Origin: Schistocerca nitens
Lineage: Eukaryota > Arthropoda > Insecta > Orthoptera > Acrididae
Length of the DNA: 64,000 bases
Reading direction: 5' to 3'
Assembly (NCBI RefSeq): GCF_023898315.1
Contig: NC_064621.1
Location: 125,401,521 to 125,465,520, forward strand
Both the position numbers and the translations under genes were made by a program. Of this stretch, positions 10,166 through 20,453 are shown piece by piece (the stretch's first letter is position 1; every line of letters begins with the position of its first letter). Below the pieces are notes generated by a model, which was not told where the DNA came from, searched no databases, and worked only from the letters and a program-made list of their open reading frames with translations.

Positions 10166-11751
10166 TGTAACGGAACATATTAAAGACTTTACTTTAATGA
10201 AGTATGCGATCCCTTCCAAATTCATCCAGTTTAATGAGTATTTATGATTATAGAAAAAGTTATTGTGTATGTTAACAATGATTGCACAACATGTCTCCAT
10301 AAACAGTCAACCCATTAAATTATACTGAATAACTGACCCACACAAAAGTTTATATCACTTGATCACTGATACAGCAAATGTCATCATGTAAAAACACTAA
10401 GTTCATCTTAAATAATTAATATGAAGTACGAAAAATAGTGGCCAACTTAGGTATTTTGGATCTCCTTAAATAAAAATCACCCAGTGAAACCTATTTGTTC
10501 ACTAGGAGCGTTTTCACTCAGTATTCACGTAATCAATCCTATTTTAGACGAAAAACCAATGTAATTCTTAATAATTCATGTTACTTACTTATTTATGCAA
10601 ATTAGAGAAGTCAATTGACAAACTTCTAAAAAACGACCTTTTTGTAACAAAGAATTATTCTGTCAAGTCAACAAATCTGTCTGTCATTTTAATAACATGA
10701 TAAATTATGTCACTCGATGCAAATTAATAACTTTTCTGCACAAATTATGATAACAGATGTACATGTGACTTATAAACTATATCTCTTTTTAGTAGTTCTT
10801 TGACAATGTTATAAATACAAGCAGCGAAAAGGCGGTCAGGGGCAGTCGGAATGTCACTTTGGTGAAGTGTGTTTGTGTGTTATTGTTTGGGATGGAAAAA
10901 CAATGCAAAGAACATGTAAAGGAAGTACTACTTTGTGTTGTGTTATGGTCTTTGGTGGACAGAGGAATTAAGATGGCCACCAAAGTAATAAATATTTGAT
11001 GTTTACATATGTGGTGTCACAGCCAGACACCACACGTGCTAGGTGGTAGCTTAAATCGGCCGCGGTCCTGTAGTACATGTCGGACCCGCGTGTCGCCACT
11101 GTGTGATCGCAAACCTAGCGCTACCACAAGGCAGGTCTCGAGAGACTGACTCGAACTCAGCCCAGTTGTATGGACGACAGAGCTAGCGACTAGACGTACG
11201 AAGCCTTTCTCTCTCATTAGCCGAGAGACAGAATAGCCTTCAGCTAAGTTAATGGCTACGAACTAGCAAGGCGCCATTAGCCTTACAGTGATTGTAATTA
11301 AAGTCTCCTTTGTGCGATGTACCATAATGATTGATTAAGGATAAGTATTATACCAGCTACGTACTTTTCTTCATAGCATTAATTACATATCCTGTTCCAG
11401 TACTTCACGCCCGTCTGCGTTAGTCTAGCGTGCCTTTTAAGCCACCTCTATCTACAAGGTGTTGGCCCAGCTGCCGACACATCAACATATGTGTTGGTTT
11501 CGTTTGTTCTTTATCATCAAAAGCACATGAAAAACACGGGACCTCATAATTTTAACCCTAGACAACCAGATTTAGAGCCAGCATCAGCATCGAGACACAG
11601 CAGTGATCCAGCAAGCAGCAGCGATTACTACAATACAATACATTGTAATGGCACCAACCTAACATCAAGTGCTAACAATCTCCGTAAATGGGAGTGAAAT
11701 AGTGCGATTACAGCAACTAGAGATATCAACGAAAAAGGCGGACCATTTACA
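10166..11751 (+). repeat. 3' LTR, split by a solo LTR
   Basis: Identical in layout to 5009-6114. Removing 11010-11484 and one ACATA copy leaves exactly 1106 bp. The right flank TGTT (11752-11755) matches the left flank at 5005-5008. Confidence 0.93.
11010..11484 (+). mobile_element. Solo LTR (475 bp), family A
   Basis: Starts TGTGGTGTCACAGCC and ends GCCGACACATCA. A 5-bp duplication ACATA lies at 11005-11009 and 11485-11489. The empty site is preserved in the 5' LTR of the same host element. A second copy of the family is at 51877-52363. TG...CA ends with a 5-bp duplication and no internal region fit a solo LTR produced by LTR-LTR recombination. Relative GC-richness (CGGCCGCGG, CGGACCCGCG) sets it apart from its surroundings. 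Confidence 0.88.
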
Positions 11752-12779
11752 TGTTCTACATGGCAACTTCACACACAAGAACTTTTTGCCGATACTACTA
11801 CCACCTACATAAGTAAGCTTTTCCTGTGTTACTTTCAAGTAATGCACTTAAGCTATTCCCGATTTAACTGGAAGATCTGTACTTCCCACTTTCACATCAA
11901 AAGCCTCAAAATGCATATTGTAGACTTCGGGATATGTTACAGGTCAGTGTCACACCAAGATTGTGGAGAAAGGGGGAGGGGGCGGCATGTCACTCTCCAA
12001 CAAGTGTTTACCAATAAGTAAGTGGCGGAAAATTACGGGTATTAGACGGCTTAACATGTGGAAAATAAGATTTTTATTATTCACTCACTGTATTTAACAT
12101 TTATTATGCCTTTAAAATCGCACAACAACTTCAATAAAACACAGTTTAATCATTCACACACTTATTTCACAATTATTTCACTTTTAAACAGCAAATCCTC
12201 TAAGAGCTGTCTTGAATCTTCACGAATCTCTCTCAACAGCCTTGATGTGGATAGATACGTACAGCAACCAGTAATCAGAGTCAGAACTGCGTCTGCAAAA
12301 ACACAAGGATTATTAAACAATTTTTGCTGTCACTAATTACTAGCAATATAATTGACAGAGTAGATTGCTAATATTTGCTATAATGAATGTCACATTTTCA
12401 AAAACGATCTCACTGAAGTAATTAAGTCCATCGAAACGCTTAGAAACTAACCTCTCGTCTGACGAAAACAGTCTAAAGACGCAGTGGCAAATTTCTTCAG
12501 ATCTGCTGACAATGATATTTTGAGTTATCACTTTACTGAGTGACTGAAATGTAGTTCAAGTGCCTGTGAACATTACAATATGTTAGAATTCATTTTCTAA
12601 ACACGAACTATTACGGTACTGTACGGCTACTTACATATTAATTACACTATTAATATTTTCACAGTTGTTTCTTTAATACAAAATTAAAGCCAACGGAAGA
12701 AAAAACGTAAAACATACTTGCCAATGACAGGTTTGTTGCGATGCAATTTTCTGTGTTGACAGATGTAACTTTTTCATAT

Positions 12780-12985
12780 GGTGGTAAGTCGCAGAAATCG
12801 CAGAAGTAGCAGAAATCGCAGAAGTAGCAGAAGTCGCAGAAATAGCAGTGGCAGAGGGATACACGACCTATGTTCCTTAACTGCGACTCTTAACTGCGAC
12901 AAATCGCAGTTAAGAATAACAGATACTGAAAAGTAGCATTCACTGAAATCACTGATATCGGAAAATCGCAGTTTAGCCCATCACT
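12780..12985. repeat. Right subterminal repeats of the hAT element
   Basis: A short-period array of GTCGCAGAAATCGCAGAAGT-like units (about 12787-12850) is followed by the same TCGCAGTTAAGA/CTGCGAC motifs seen at the left end, in inverted orientation. The end is TCGCAGTTTAGCCCATCACT. This mirrors the left array and supports the hAT boundary. Confidence 0.75.
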
Positions 12986-12994
12986 ACTTTATAT

Positions 12995-13284
12995 CAAAGA
13001 CTTGATGATTAGCGAGAATATCGCGTTTATTCGATACTCAGACAAAATGGGCGCTGAGAGGTGAGCTGTATGCTGCTTTTTTTTAAGTGTCGGGCGCAAA
13101 CATATTGGACTCTCTCACATATGTCTCGCAAAGAGATTGTAGTGGGGAAATTATGGACTAATGCCAAGATTCTGACTGGCAGACAATCAGCAGCAGAAGT
13201 TCCATCCTTTGTTGTTTCGATAAATAAGACAACACTCTCCCGAGAGTTTTGTGCAACTATAAATGGATGGAATGACATCTTAAT
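12995..13284 (+). other. Continuation of the interrupted exon and its likely 3' untranslated sequence
   Basis: In the frame of the 3510 exon, the sequence after the hAT gives Ser-Lys-Thr and TGA (13003-13005). The following 280 bp hold no further domain-like frame and would be 3' UTR of the ancestral transcript. This is inference from reading across the hAT. Confidence 0.35.
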
Positions 13285-13295
13285 AGGTAGACTAA

Positions 13296-13640
13296 ATTTA
13301 TATATACATCTATATGAATACTTCCCATGCCACCGTATGGTGCATGGCAGAGGGTACCCTGCACTGTTACTATTCATTTCCACTCGCAAATAGAGTGAGG
13401 CAAAAGGCGACTCTCTGTATGTCTCCTCATTGGCGCTAATTTTTTGTATTTTATATTCGTGTTCGTTACGCAAAATATATGTTGGTGGCAGCAGAATCCT
13501 ATTGCAGTCAGCGTCAAATGTTGGTTCTTTAAATTTCCTCAATAGCGCTCCTCGAAAATAACATGGCCCTGTCCCCAGGGGTGCCCATTAGTACCTGGCT
13601 AGTGTAATACGCCTACAGGAAAAAAATCCTCATAATCCAA
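13296..13640 (-). mobile_element. 5'-truncated non-LTR retrotransposon tail
   Basis: An 11-bp direct repeat AGGTAGACTAA bounds it (13285-13295 and 13641-13651). The minus strand encodes the end of an ORF (RKFKEPTFDADCNRI, LPPTYILRNEHEYKI) that closely resembles the tail of the non-LTR element at 52622-52800. It then runs into a 3' UTR block read on plus as TACTTCCCATGCCACCGTAT followed by GGTGCATGGCAGAGGGTACC, which also has a counterpart near 52806-52880. Only the last 345 bp were inserted. Confidence 0.75.
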
Positions 13641-13651
13641 AGGTAGACTAA

Positions 13652-14343
13652 TGATCAATTTCATTAATTTGCAAGTCAATTTGGTGCCAATATGACCACA
13701 TTTTACTTCCAAATGACAGAATACTTACAGGAATTATATAGCCTATGCCATTCTGTTGTACAGGATTTTGACATTAAGTACCAACAAATAAGGATACTCT
13801 TACTTCAGCAGTGTGAAAATGTTTGTGTGCTCTGATTTCTTCTGTCCTCAAAAATAATGCACATAAAAGGGAGGAATCTACATTTCAAGCGAGAAGTTTG
13901 AAGTGTATGGTGAATGAACATCCTAGATCTCGCTTTGGGTAAAGTGGATTTCTTAAACTGGTGAGTGTATGTCAGGGGTATAACTGCAGTTCTACATCCA
14001 AGCTGCGACTACATGTCTCGTAGTCTGCTAGAAGTTAGCAACGCCAGTCCATGGCCAGCAGAAGGTGTATTCATGAGGGCTCAGCCAACCAGAAGCCGCA
14101 GCTCAGCCTTTTGTGACTGGACAGGTACAAAGAAAGGATCCGTCCGGTCACATATTTAGGTAAACAATACACTCGCAATGTAAACTGGAATAGTCTGGAG
14201 GTGGCTGGCCAGTTTTTTCGTCTTGAGATGACATGTTCAATTAAGATAACGAGCATAACCTCATAAAAATGTCGCACAATGTATTTCCCATGTTCATGTT
14301 GGATAGGAGTGATTAATGAAAAGGTATAAGTGTGTTTTATTCC
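13652..14343. other. Gene-free stretch
   Basis: No ORF with domain-like composition, no terminal repeats and no recognised element were seen. Confidence 0.5.
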
Positions 14344-14355
14344 CCAATTCTCTTG

Positions 14356-14594
14356 TTGCTAGTGGTCTAGAGGTTTAACATTGCTAATTCTGGATCACGG
14401 GGTCCCAGGTTCGATTCCCAGGCGGGTTGGGACTTTTCTCAGCCTGGGGACTGGGTGTTTATGTTGTCTTCATCATTCAATCATCATTCATGAAAGTGGC
14501 TTGATTGGACTGTGTACAGATTGTCAGTCTGTACAGGTGCTGATGACCACGCAGTTGACTGCCCCACAAACCAAACATCATAATCATCATCCAA
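14356..14594 (+). mobile_element. tRNA-derived SINE
   Basis: The head has polymerase III promoter-like boxes: A box about TAGTGGTCTAGAGGTTTAAC (14360) and B box GGTTCGATTCC (14408-14418). A tRNA-unrelated body follows (GACTGGGTGTTTATGTTGTC, GTGCTGATGACC), ending in a CAT-rich tail (about 14574-14594). Imperfect flanks CCAATTCTCTTG and CCAAATCTATTG may be a decayed target duplication. I recall this SINE as common in grasshopper sequence, which is unverified here. Confidence 0.8.
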
Positions 14595-14602
14595 ATCTAT
14601 TG

Positions 14603-15216
14603 CTGTATGACTCCTGTATATAGGGAGCATAGATTTATAGCAGCACTGGGACAGTGGGTCACTGTCCTCTTATTATCACTCATCCTTGTGCCCCTCCCCG
14701 GTCTACAAGCAATGCGCTTGTAGATCGGTAGGAGGCTACTCTCTTGCACATCAGTAGTAGTTTTCTGTCCTATTATTGTGACTCTTCCTTCCCACACAGA
14801 ACTACTAGCTAGATGGACTGAACCAATTCTCTAGTGCTAGACAAATAGCGAACATATCCTCTCTGTATCCAGCAGTTAGTGACAAAACTGGATAGAACTA
14901 TTCTCTAGTCCTCAGTCAGTGGCAACCTTCCCCACTCCCAATCCCATGCTTCACAGCCAGAGGAAAATGTTAGAATTTTCTGGTTGATTTTTTAATTTCT
15001 TACCAATTTTTGAATATCGTACCAATTGGAGAAGGGGAGTTAGACTGCACCAGTATTCTGGGCTGGCCATGGTCGAGTGTGACGTCTTCATTAGACTGTG
15101 CCAATATTCTAAAGATGATAAATAAGGAGAGTAGCCTTTGTCCTTCCACACCCGCAATATGCAAATAGAAGTTTCATAAATAATAAGTATATTATTATTA
15201 AATAAAAACTAAACTC
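14603..15216. other. Gene-free stretch
   Basis: No gene is seen. A short imperfect duplication around TTAGACTGCACCAGTATTCT (15041) and TTAGACTGTGCCAATATTCT (15092) is visible, with AT-rich sequence after it. Confidence 0.5.
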
Positions 15217-15540
15217 CTCCCGAACAGGCCATGAAGGCCCAACGGTACCGACCAGCCGCCGTGTCATCCTCAGCCCACATGTGTCACTTGATGCGGATGT
15301 GGAAGAGCATGTGGTCAGCACACTGCTCTCCCAGCCATATGTCAGTTTCCAAGAGTGGAGCCGCTACTTCTCAATTAAGTAGCTCCACAGTTTGCCTCAC
15401 AAAGGCTGAGTGCACCCTGCTTGCCAACGGCGCCCAGAAGACAAGATGGTCGCCCATCCAAGTGACAGCCCAACCTGACAGCACTTAACTTTGGTGAGCT
15501 GACAGGAACTGGTGTTAGCACTGCGGCTAGGCCGTTGGCC
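15217..15540 (-). mobile_element. 5S-rRNA-derived SINE (SINE3-like)
   Basis: Read on the minus strand, the element begins GCCAACGGCCTAGCCGCAGT at 15539. It contains AAGTTAAGTGCTGTCAGG and CTTGGATGGGCGACCATC, which follow the order of eukaryotic 5S rRNA (the ends GCCAACGGCC and ACTTGGATGGGTGACC are recalled from insect 5S). About 100 bp (15440-15540) is the 5S-like head. The rest, ending near TGGGCCTTCATGGCCTGTTC, is an unrelated body. The 5S internal promoter would supply polymerase III transcription. ATT-rich sequence on both sides prevents a firm target duplication call. Confidence 0.75.
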
Positions 15541-15992
15541 ATATTATTACTAATTATTATTATTATTATTATTGTTATTATTATTACTATTACATCCTTT
15601 GCAATGAAATGTAATTAGCATTTGGATCAACCACAAGAATTCGAATTTACCACGAAAATTTGAATTTCCCACTGATTTTGAATTTCCCCTCTTTCTTTAC
15701 CTCAAAACGTCAAATGCAAAGGTCTGTGGTTTGAGACCTCGTCCCGTAGACAGGTTTCATTTTCCAGAACGAAGGGCTTGGGATTTCCCAGAGAGGAATG
15801 ATGTGAGGAACCCTCTAATGGTCTGGGGTTTCCCAGAGGGGGAAGGGGTAATTAATTAGTTAAAGTAACTAATTGGTCGATTAATTTTACATAAATTTCA
15901 CATCAGAAGTGCACCTATATCGTCTCGGTTTCACTATGTACAGTTGAAAGATATCCCACAAAATACGCAATAACAAAAGAACTGAACAGATA
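15541..15992. repeat. (ATT)n microsatellite then unassigned sequence
   Basis: ATTATT repeats occupy about 15541-15592. The rest has no gene. GGGATTTCCCAGAG (15780) and GGGGTTTCCCAGAG (15827) form a short local duplication. Confidence 0.7.
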
Positions 15993-17540
15993 CAGGGTGT
16001 TTCAAAAATGACCAGTATATTTGAAACGGCAATAAAAACTAAACGAGCAGCGATAGAAATACACCGTTTGTTGCAATTTGCTTGGGACAACAGTACATTT
16101 TCAGGCAGACAAACTTTCGAAATTACAGTAGTTACAATTTTCAGCAACAGATGGCGCTGCGGTCTGGGAAACTCTATAGTACGATATTTTCCACATATCC
16201 ACCATTCGTAGCAATAATATGGCGTAGTCTCTGAATGAAATTACCCGAAACCTTTGACAACGTGTCTGGCGGAATGGCTTCACATGCAGATGAGATGTAC
16301 TGCTTCAGCTGTTCAATTGTTTCTGGATTCTGGCGGTACACCTGGTCTTTCAAGTGTCCCCACAGAAAGAAGTCACAGGGGTTCATGTCTGGCGAATAGG
16401 GAGGCCAATCCACGCCGCCTCCTGTATGTTTCGGATAGCCCAAAGCAATCACACGATCATCGAAATATTCATTCAGGAAATTAAAGACGTCGGCCGTGCG
16501 ATGTGGCCGGGCACCATCTTGCATAAACCACGAGGTGTTCGCAGTGTCGTCTAAGGCAGTTTGTACCGCCACAAATTCACGAAGAATGTCCAGATAGCGT
16601 GATGCAGTAATCGTTTCGGATCTGAAAAATGGGCCAATGATTCCTTTGGAAGAAATGGCGGCCCAGACCAGTACTTTTTGAGGATGCAGGGACGATGGGA
16701 CTGCAACATGGGGCTTTTCGGTTCCCCATATGTGCCAGTTCTGTTTATTGACGAAGCCGTCCAGGTAAAAATAAGCTTCGTCAGTAAACCAAATGCTGCC
16801 CACATGCATATCGCCGTCATCAATCCTGTGCACTATATCGTTAGCGAATGTCTCTCGTGCAGCAATGGTAGCGGCGCTGAGGGGTTGTCGTGTTTGAATT
16901 TTGTATGGATAGAGGTGTAAACTCTGGCGCATGAGACGATACGTGGACGTTGGCGTCATTTGGACCGCAGCTGCAACACGGCGAACGGAAACCCGAGGCC
17001 GCTGTTGGATCACCTGCTGCACTAGCTGCGCATTGCCCTCTGTGGTTGCCGTACGCGGTCGCCCTACCTTTCCAGCACGTTCATCCGTCACGTTCCCAGT
17101 CCATTGAAATTTTTCAAACGGATCCTTTATTGTATCGCTTTTCGGCCCTTTGGTTACATTAAACCTCCGTTGAAAACTTCGTCTTGTTGCAACAACACTG
17201 TGTTCTAGGCGGTGGAATTCCAACACCAGAAAAATCCTCTGTTCTAAGGAATAAACCATGTTGTCTACAGCACACTTGCACGTTGTGAACAGCACACGCT
17301 TACAGCAGAAAGACGACCTACAGAATGGCGCACCCACAGACTGCGTTGTCTTCTATATCTTTCACATCACTTGCAGCGCCATCTGTTGTTGAAAATTGTA
17401 ACTACTGTAATTTCGAAACTTTGTCTGCCTGAAAATGTACTGTTGTCCCAAGCATATTGCAACAAACGGTGTATTTCTATCGCTGCTCGTTTAGTTTTTA
17501 TTGCCGTTTCAAATATACCGGTCATTTTTGAAACACCCTG
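15993..17540 (-). mobile_element. Mariner-like element with long terminal inverted repeats, apparently intact
   Basis: CAGGGTGTTTCAAAAATGAC starts the left end and its complement closes the right end, each flanked by TA (15991-15992 and 17541-17542). The inverted repeats are 168 bp each (15993-16160 and 17373-17540), highly similar, and end internally at GATGGCGCTGC. The single transposase ORF occupies nearly all of the interior. Superfamily assignment (IS630/Tc1/mariner) rests on the TA duplication, the CAGGG terminus and the transposase motifs. Confidence 0.95.
16174..17259 (-). CDS. Tc1/mariner-type transposase, uninterrupted
   Basis: This is a DDE/D transposase that binds the terminal repeats and cuts and pastes the element at TA sites. 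The frame is open from 17337, giving 387 codons. I choose the internal Met at 17259 (MVYSLEQRIF), since mariner-type proteins begin just before the first helix-turn-helix, giving about 361 aa. In the 387-codon numbering: DNA-binding region about 28-150 with the linker GRPRT at 92-96; first catalytic Asp at 186 in WFTDEAYF; second Asp at 274 in FMQDGARPH; third acidic residue in SPDMNPCDFFLWG (Asp 317 or, by the mariner alignment, Asp 322). The second-to-third interval is about 47 residues against 34 in classical mariner, partly because of an insertion around HTGGGVD. No stops or shifts are seen. Confidence 0.9.
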   Translation of the reverse strand: MVYSLEQRIFLVLEFHRLEHSVVATRRSFQRRFNVTKGPKSDTIKDPFEKFQWTGNVTDERAGKVGRPRTATTEGNAQLVQQVIQQRPRVSVRRVAAAVQMTPTSTYRLMRQSLHLYPYKIQTRQPLSAATIAARETFANDIVHRIDDGDMHVGSIWFTDEAYFYLDGFVNKQNWHIWGTEKPHVAVPSSLHPQKVLVWAAISSKGIIGPFFRSETITASRYLDILREFVAVQTALDDTANTSWFMQDGARPHRTADVFNFLNEYFDDRVIALGYPKHTGGGVDWPPYSPDMNPCDFFLWGHLKDQVYRQNPETIEQLKQYISSACEAIPPDTLSKVSGNFIQRLRHIIATNGGYVENIVL

Positions 17541-17542
17541 TA

Positions 17543-18440
17543 CATTGAAAACGCATTAGAAACATAGCAACTGGCTGAAAGTAAAGCATGTATACTGACA
17601 GCAAAAGTAATATATTTGCATCAAGAACTGTATTCACATGACAGATATAGCTGCCAGAGCCCTTTGCTGTTTCAGATTCCCTCTTAACCATAGCAATATG
17701 CAATCCGTTTATTTCGCAAGAGAATAGATACTTAGAGGTGGATTACACTCGTAATAATAGCACACTTCTAAGGATGGCATGTCCTGGTTGGTAGTCCTGG
17801 AGCAAATATTCATTCCTACAGCGCCTATTTGATAGCAAAGACAGAAATGTGCCTTGATTACAAAGTCCATGTGAAAAAACCCCTACGGTAAATTCAATTG
17901 CAGAATTCATAATTCCACTTGCGACGGTGTCTGTTATTGTGCATCCAGAACTTGACGTTGTTAGTAGAATTAAATGTTCATGTCGCTAATCGCAGATCAT
18001 GCTCATCCTGGGAATGTTTCAAGTGAGTGACTACTCAATGTGCACCGAGAAATAGCTTGAGATTAGTAATGTTCTGAGATTGCGCTATCCACTGAGCTAA
18101 GAAAAAGCGTAATGTTTATAACCGCTTATCATCCGTGTGGTCCCACTGTAGCAGTAATGTCCCATAGTATGCCTGCTACTTCAGTCAGAGAGGAGTTATA
18201 TGATCCCCTCCTCCTTTACTTCAAGCCAGGTGGATTACAAATAATGACGTTAGGAATGCTGTCATCTTTGTTCCATCGGTCAAGTTGGGTGTCCTTAACG
18301 GACTGTTCCTGTCCAGCTGAAAAACAAAGCCCACTGAGTGGATACAATTTCGCTTTTGTAGCGAGAAGATAGCAGTCTGTAGTCAGTTCCTCTGAAGACT
18401 GCTCACTGAGATGGGTGTGAGTTAGCCTGTTGGGTGGCGG
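17543..18440. other. Gene-free stretch
   Basis: No gene or terminal repeat is seen. A 23-bp tRNA-like phrase (minus strand CTTAGCTCAGTGGATAGCGC at about 18100) could be the A-box remnant of a decayed SINE, but no B box follows. Confidence 0.45.
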
Positions 18441-18448
18441 CGCGGGCT

Positions 18449-18700
18449 TTGGAGCAGTTTGTCTGGGAAACTGCATGGTATGAGAAGGCTTACGTGAGTC
18501 GAGCTGCAAGCAGGAAGCGTTATCTAGGCACGTACTGCGGTCTTTACGGGCTGGGGGTGGGGAGGGACACAGCTGACGCCCTCCTCATGGCTATCCCCAG
18601 CCTAGTAAGGCCGAGTGGACTTCGCGTTCATTACAGTAATGTCTGCTACCCCATAGCCTGCCGAAACTAGGTTCCGGTTCACGTGGTGCCAGTCTTACAT
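18449..18700 (+). repeat. Dispersed repeat, copy 1
   Basis: AGCAGTTTGTCTGG (18453-18466) and GGTATGAGAAGGCTTACGTG (18477-18496) recur in inverted orientation at 20869-20912. The segment is GC-richer than its flanks (GGGTGGCGGCGCGGGC just upstream). The element class is unknown and the boundaries are approximate. Confidence 0.55.
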
Positions 18701-19523
18701 CACCTTTGCTACACTGACATGATTTGAAACATTGTTACTAAAGGGAAATAGCATTTGTTCCCCTAGCTGCTTCGATTCCCAACAGTGTCACTATACCTGT
18801 CCTCAGTTGCAATTTACAATTGTTAAAAGCAAGAATAACGAGAACTTAGTATCCTAATGTTAATTAAACAAAATAAATCCTTTGATATAATAAAATGTAA
18901 AGGGCAAAATCATATTTACACAAAGGGCACATTTTGCCCTCTTCATTTTCACCACAGAACATACTGGAGTGTCAGAATAAGTGTATATCTTGAAAGGCAT
19001 CTTCTCATCTTCGTATCAGCATTTTTGTAACACGCTAGTCCCTGTGATTTCCAGAGTTGCTCGCCATGTACAGTTACTTTATAAAATTTGTCTAGAGGTT
19101 CTCGGGATCTGATAATAAAATTTTTTAGCAGATTTAATTCAACCTGATTTTCCTTAACACGAATCAGATGCCGTAAATTTTCAGTTACTGCTACGTTTAT
19201 TCTCCTCATGAAGAGAAAAATGTTTATATTCCGCCCTAAGAACTTTAGTTTGGTTGGTTACATTGCATACTTCATCACCATGTCGGCTAAAGAAATGATC
19301 AGCTCTCCACACTATCTGCCAGAAATTTCATAACATTTTATTATGTTCCCGCATCGCTTTCATTACTTTCGATAACTGAAACTGTGCTCCCTATATTTTC
19401 AACTACCTTCGCATTGTCTTTTGTCACTGCATCTCGCCACTGATTTATCGCGCCTAACCTAGATTTGACACTTTGCAATTCCTGCTGGAAATTTTCAATT
19501 ATGCCTCTACTAACATCATCTTG
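18701..19523. other. Gene-free stretch
   Basis: AT-rich sequence without a recognisable ORF or terminal repeat. An isolated 86-codon minus-strand ORF (18949-19209) shows no family resemblance. Confidence 0.5.
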
Positions 19524-19525
19524 TA

Positions 19526-20453
19526 CAGGGTTATTACAAATGATTGAAGCGATTTCACAGCTCTACAATAACTTTATTATTTGAGATATTTTCACAATGC
19601 TTTGCACACACATAGAAAAACTCAAAAAGTTTTTTTAGGCATTCACAAATGTTCGATATGTGCCCCTTTAGTGATTCGGCAGACATCAAGCCGATAATCA
19701 AGTTCCTGCCACAGTCGGCGCAGCATGTCCCCATCAATGAGTTCGAAAGCATCATTGATGCGAGCTCGCAGTTCTGGCATGTTTCTTGGTAGAGGAGGTT
19801 TAAACACTGAATCTTTCACATAACCCCACAGAAAGAAATCGCATGGGGTTAAGTCGGGAGAGCATGGAGGCCATGACATGAATTGCTGATCATGATCTCC
19901 ACCACGACCGATCCATCGGTTTTCCAATCTCCTGTTTAAGAAATGCCGAACATCATGATGGAAGTGCGGTGGAGCACCATCCTGTTGAAAGATGAAGTCG
20001 GCGCTGTCGGTCTCCAGTTGTGGCATGAGCCAATTTTCCGCGGGCTATACGTGAAACTTGCCCACACTCGTTCAACTGTTCTTCGCTCACTGCAGGCCGA
20101 CCCGTTGATTTCCCCTTACAGAGGCATCCAGAAGCTTTAAACTGCGCATACCATCGCCGAATGGAGTTAGCAGTTGGTGCATCTTTGTTGAACTTCATCC
20201 TGAAGTGTCGTTGCACTGTTATGACTGACTGATGTGAGTGCATTTCAAGCACGACATACGCTTTCTCGGCTCCTGTCGCCATTTTGTCTCACTGCGCTCT
20301 CGAGCACTCTGACGGCAGAAACCTGAAGTGCGGCTTCAGCCGAACAAAACTTTATGAGTTTTTCTACGTATCTGTAGTGTGTCGTGACCATATGTCAATG
20401 AATGGAGCTACAGTGAATTTATGAAATCGCTTCAATCATTTGTAATAGCCCTG
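19526..20453 (-). mobile_element. Mariner-like element, internally deleted
   Basis: The left terminus CAGGGTTATTACAAATGATT and the inverted right terminus AATCATTTGTAATAGCCCTG are flanked by TA (19524-19525, 20454-20455). The inverted repeats are about 33 bp with one mismatch near the end. The 928-bp length is too short for a full transposase gene. It is a different family from 15993-17540. Confidence 0.92.
19643..20282 (-). pseudogene. Mariner-like transposase remnant
   Basis: Starts MATGAEKAYVVLEMHSHQSV at 20282 with a helix-turn-helix region (NSIRRWYAQFKASG) and the GRPAVSEEQ linker. The frame then breaks near 20050-20020 and jumps to the second catalytic block FIFQQDGAPPHFHHDV, then SPDLTPCDFFLWGYV, ending at 19643 (KGAHIEHL). 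The central part that should hold the first catalytic Asp is missing, so the product could not be active. The two halves are in different frames, consistent with an internal deletion plus shift. Confidence 0.85.

Larger units (their letters stand above)
5009..11751 (+). mobile_element. Ty3/gypsy-type LTR retrotransposon, internally deleted
   Basis: Two 1106-bp direct repeats (5009-6114 and 10166-11751 less the inserted solo LTR) begin TGTAACGG and end TTTACA. A 4-bp duplication TGTT flanks the whole (5005-5008, 11752-11755). A primer binding site follows the 5' LTR and a GAGGGGGG polypurine tract precedes the 3' LTR. The internal region has a Gag-like ORF and an acidic ORF ending in an integrase C-terminal motif. 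No RT, RNase H or integrase catalytic core is present, so the copy is non-autonomous. By eye the LTRs differ at about ten positions in 1106, which means a fairly recent insertion. Confidence 0.93.
3760..12986. mobile_element. hAT-type DNA transposon, non-autonomous, carrying a nested LTR retrotransposon
   Basis: The ends are imperfect inverted repeats, TAGTGGTGGGC at 3760 and GCCCATCACTA ending at 12986. They are flanked by a perfect 8-bp direct repeat CTTTATAT (3752-3759 and 12987-12994). TAGTGRTGGGC-like termini with 8-bp duplications are the hAT superfamily signature. Without the LTR element (5009-11751) and one 4-bp TGTT duplication, about 2.5 kb remains. That remainder has no transposase ORF, so the element is non-autonomous. 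Both ends carry subterminal arrays rich in the CTGCGA/TCGCAG motif. Strand is not assignable without a transposase. Confidence 0.88.

Noticed and set aside
14381-14623. 80-codon ORF
   Set aside because: Lies wholly within the tRNA-derived SINE.
15440-15540. 5S rRNA gene
   Set aside because: It is diverged and fused to an unrelated body, so it is better read as a SINE head or pseudogene.
18085-18110. Possible tRNA gene on the minus strand
   Set aside because: Only an A-box-like phrase is present. There is no B box or acceptor stem, so at most it is a SINE remnant.
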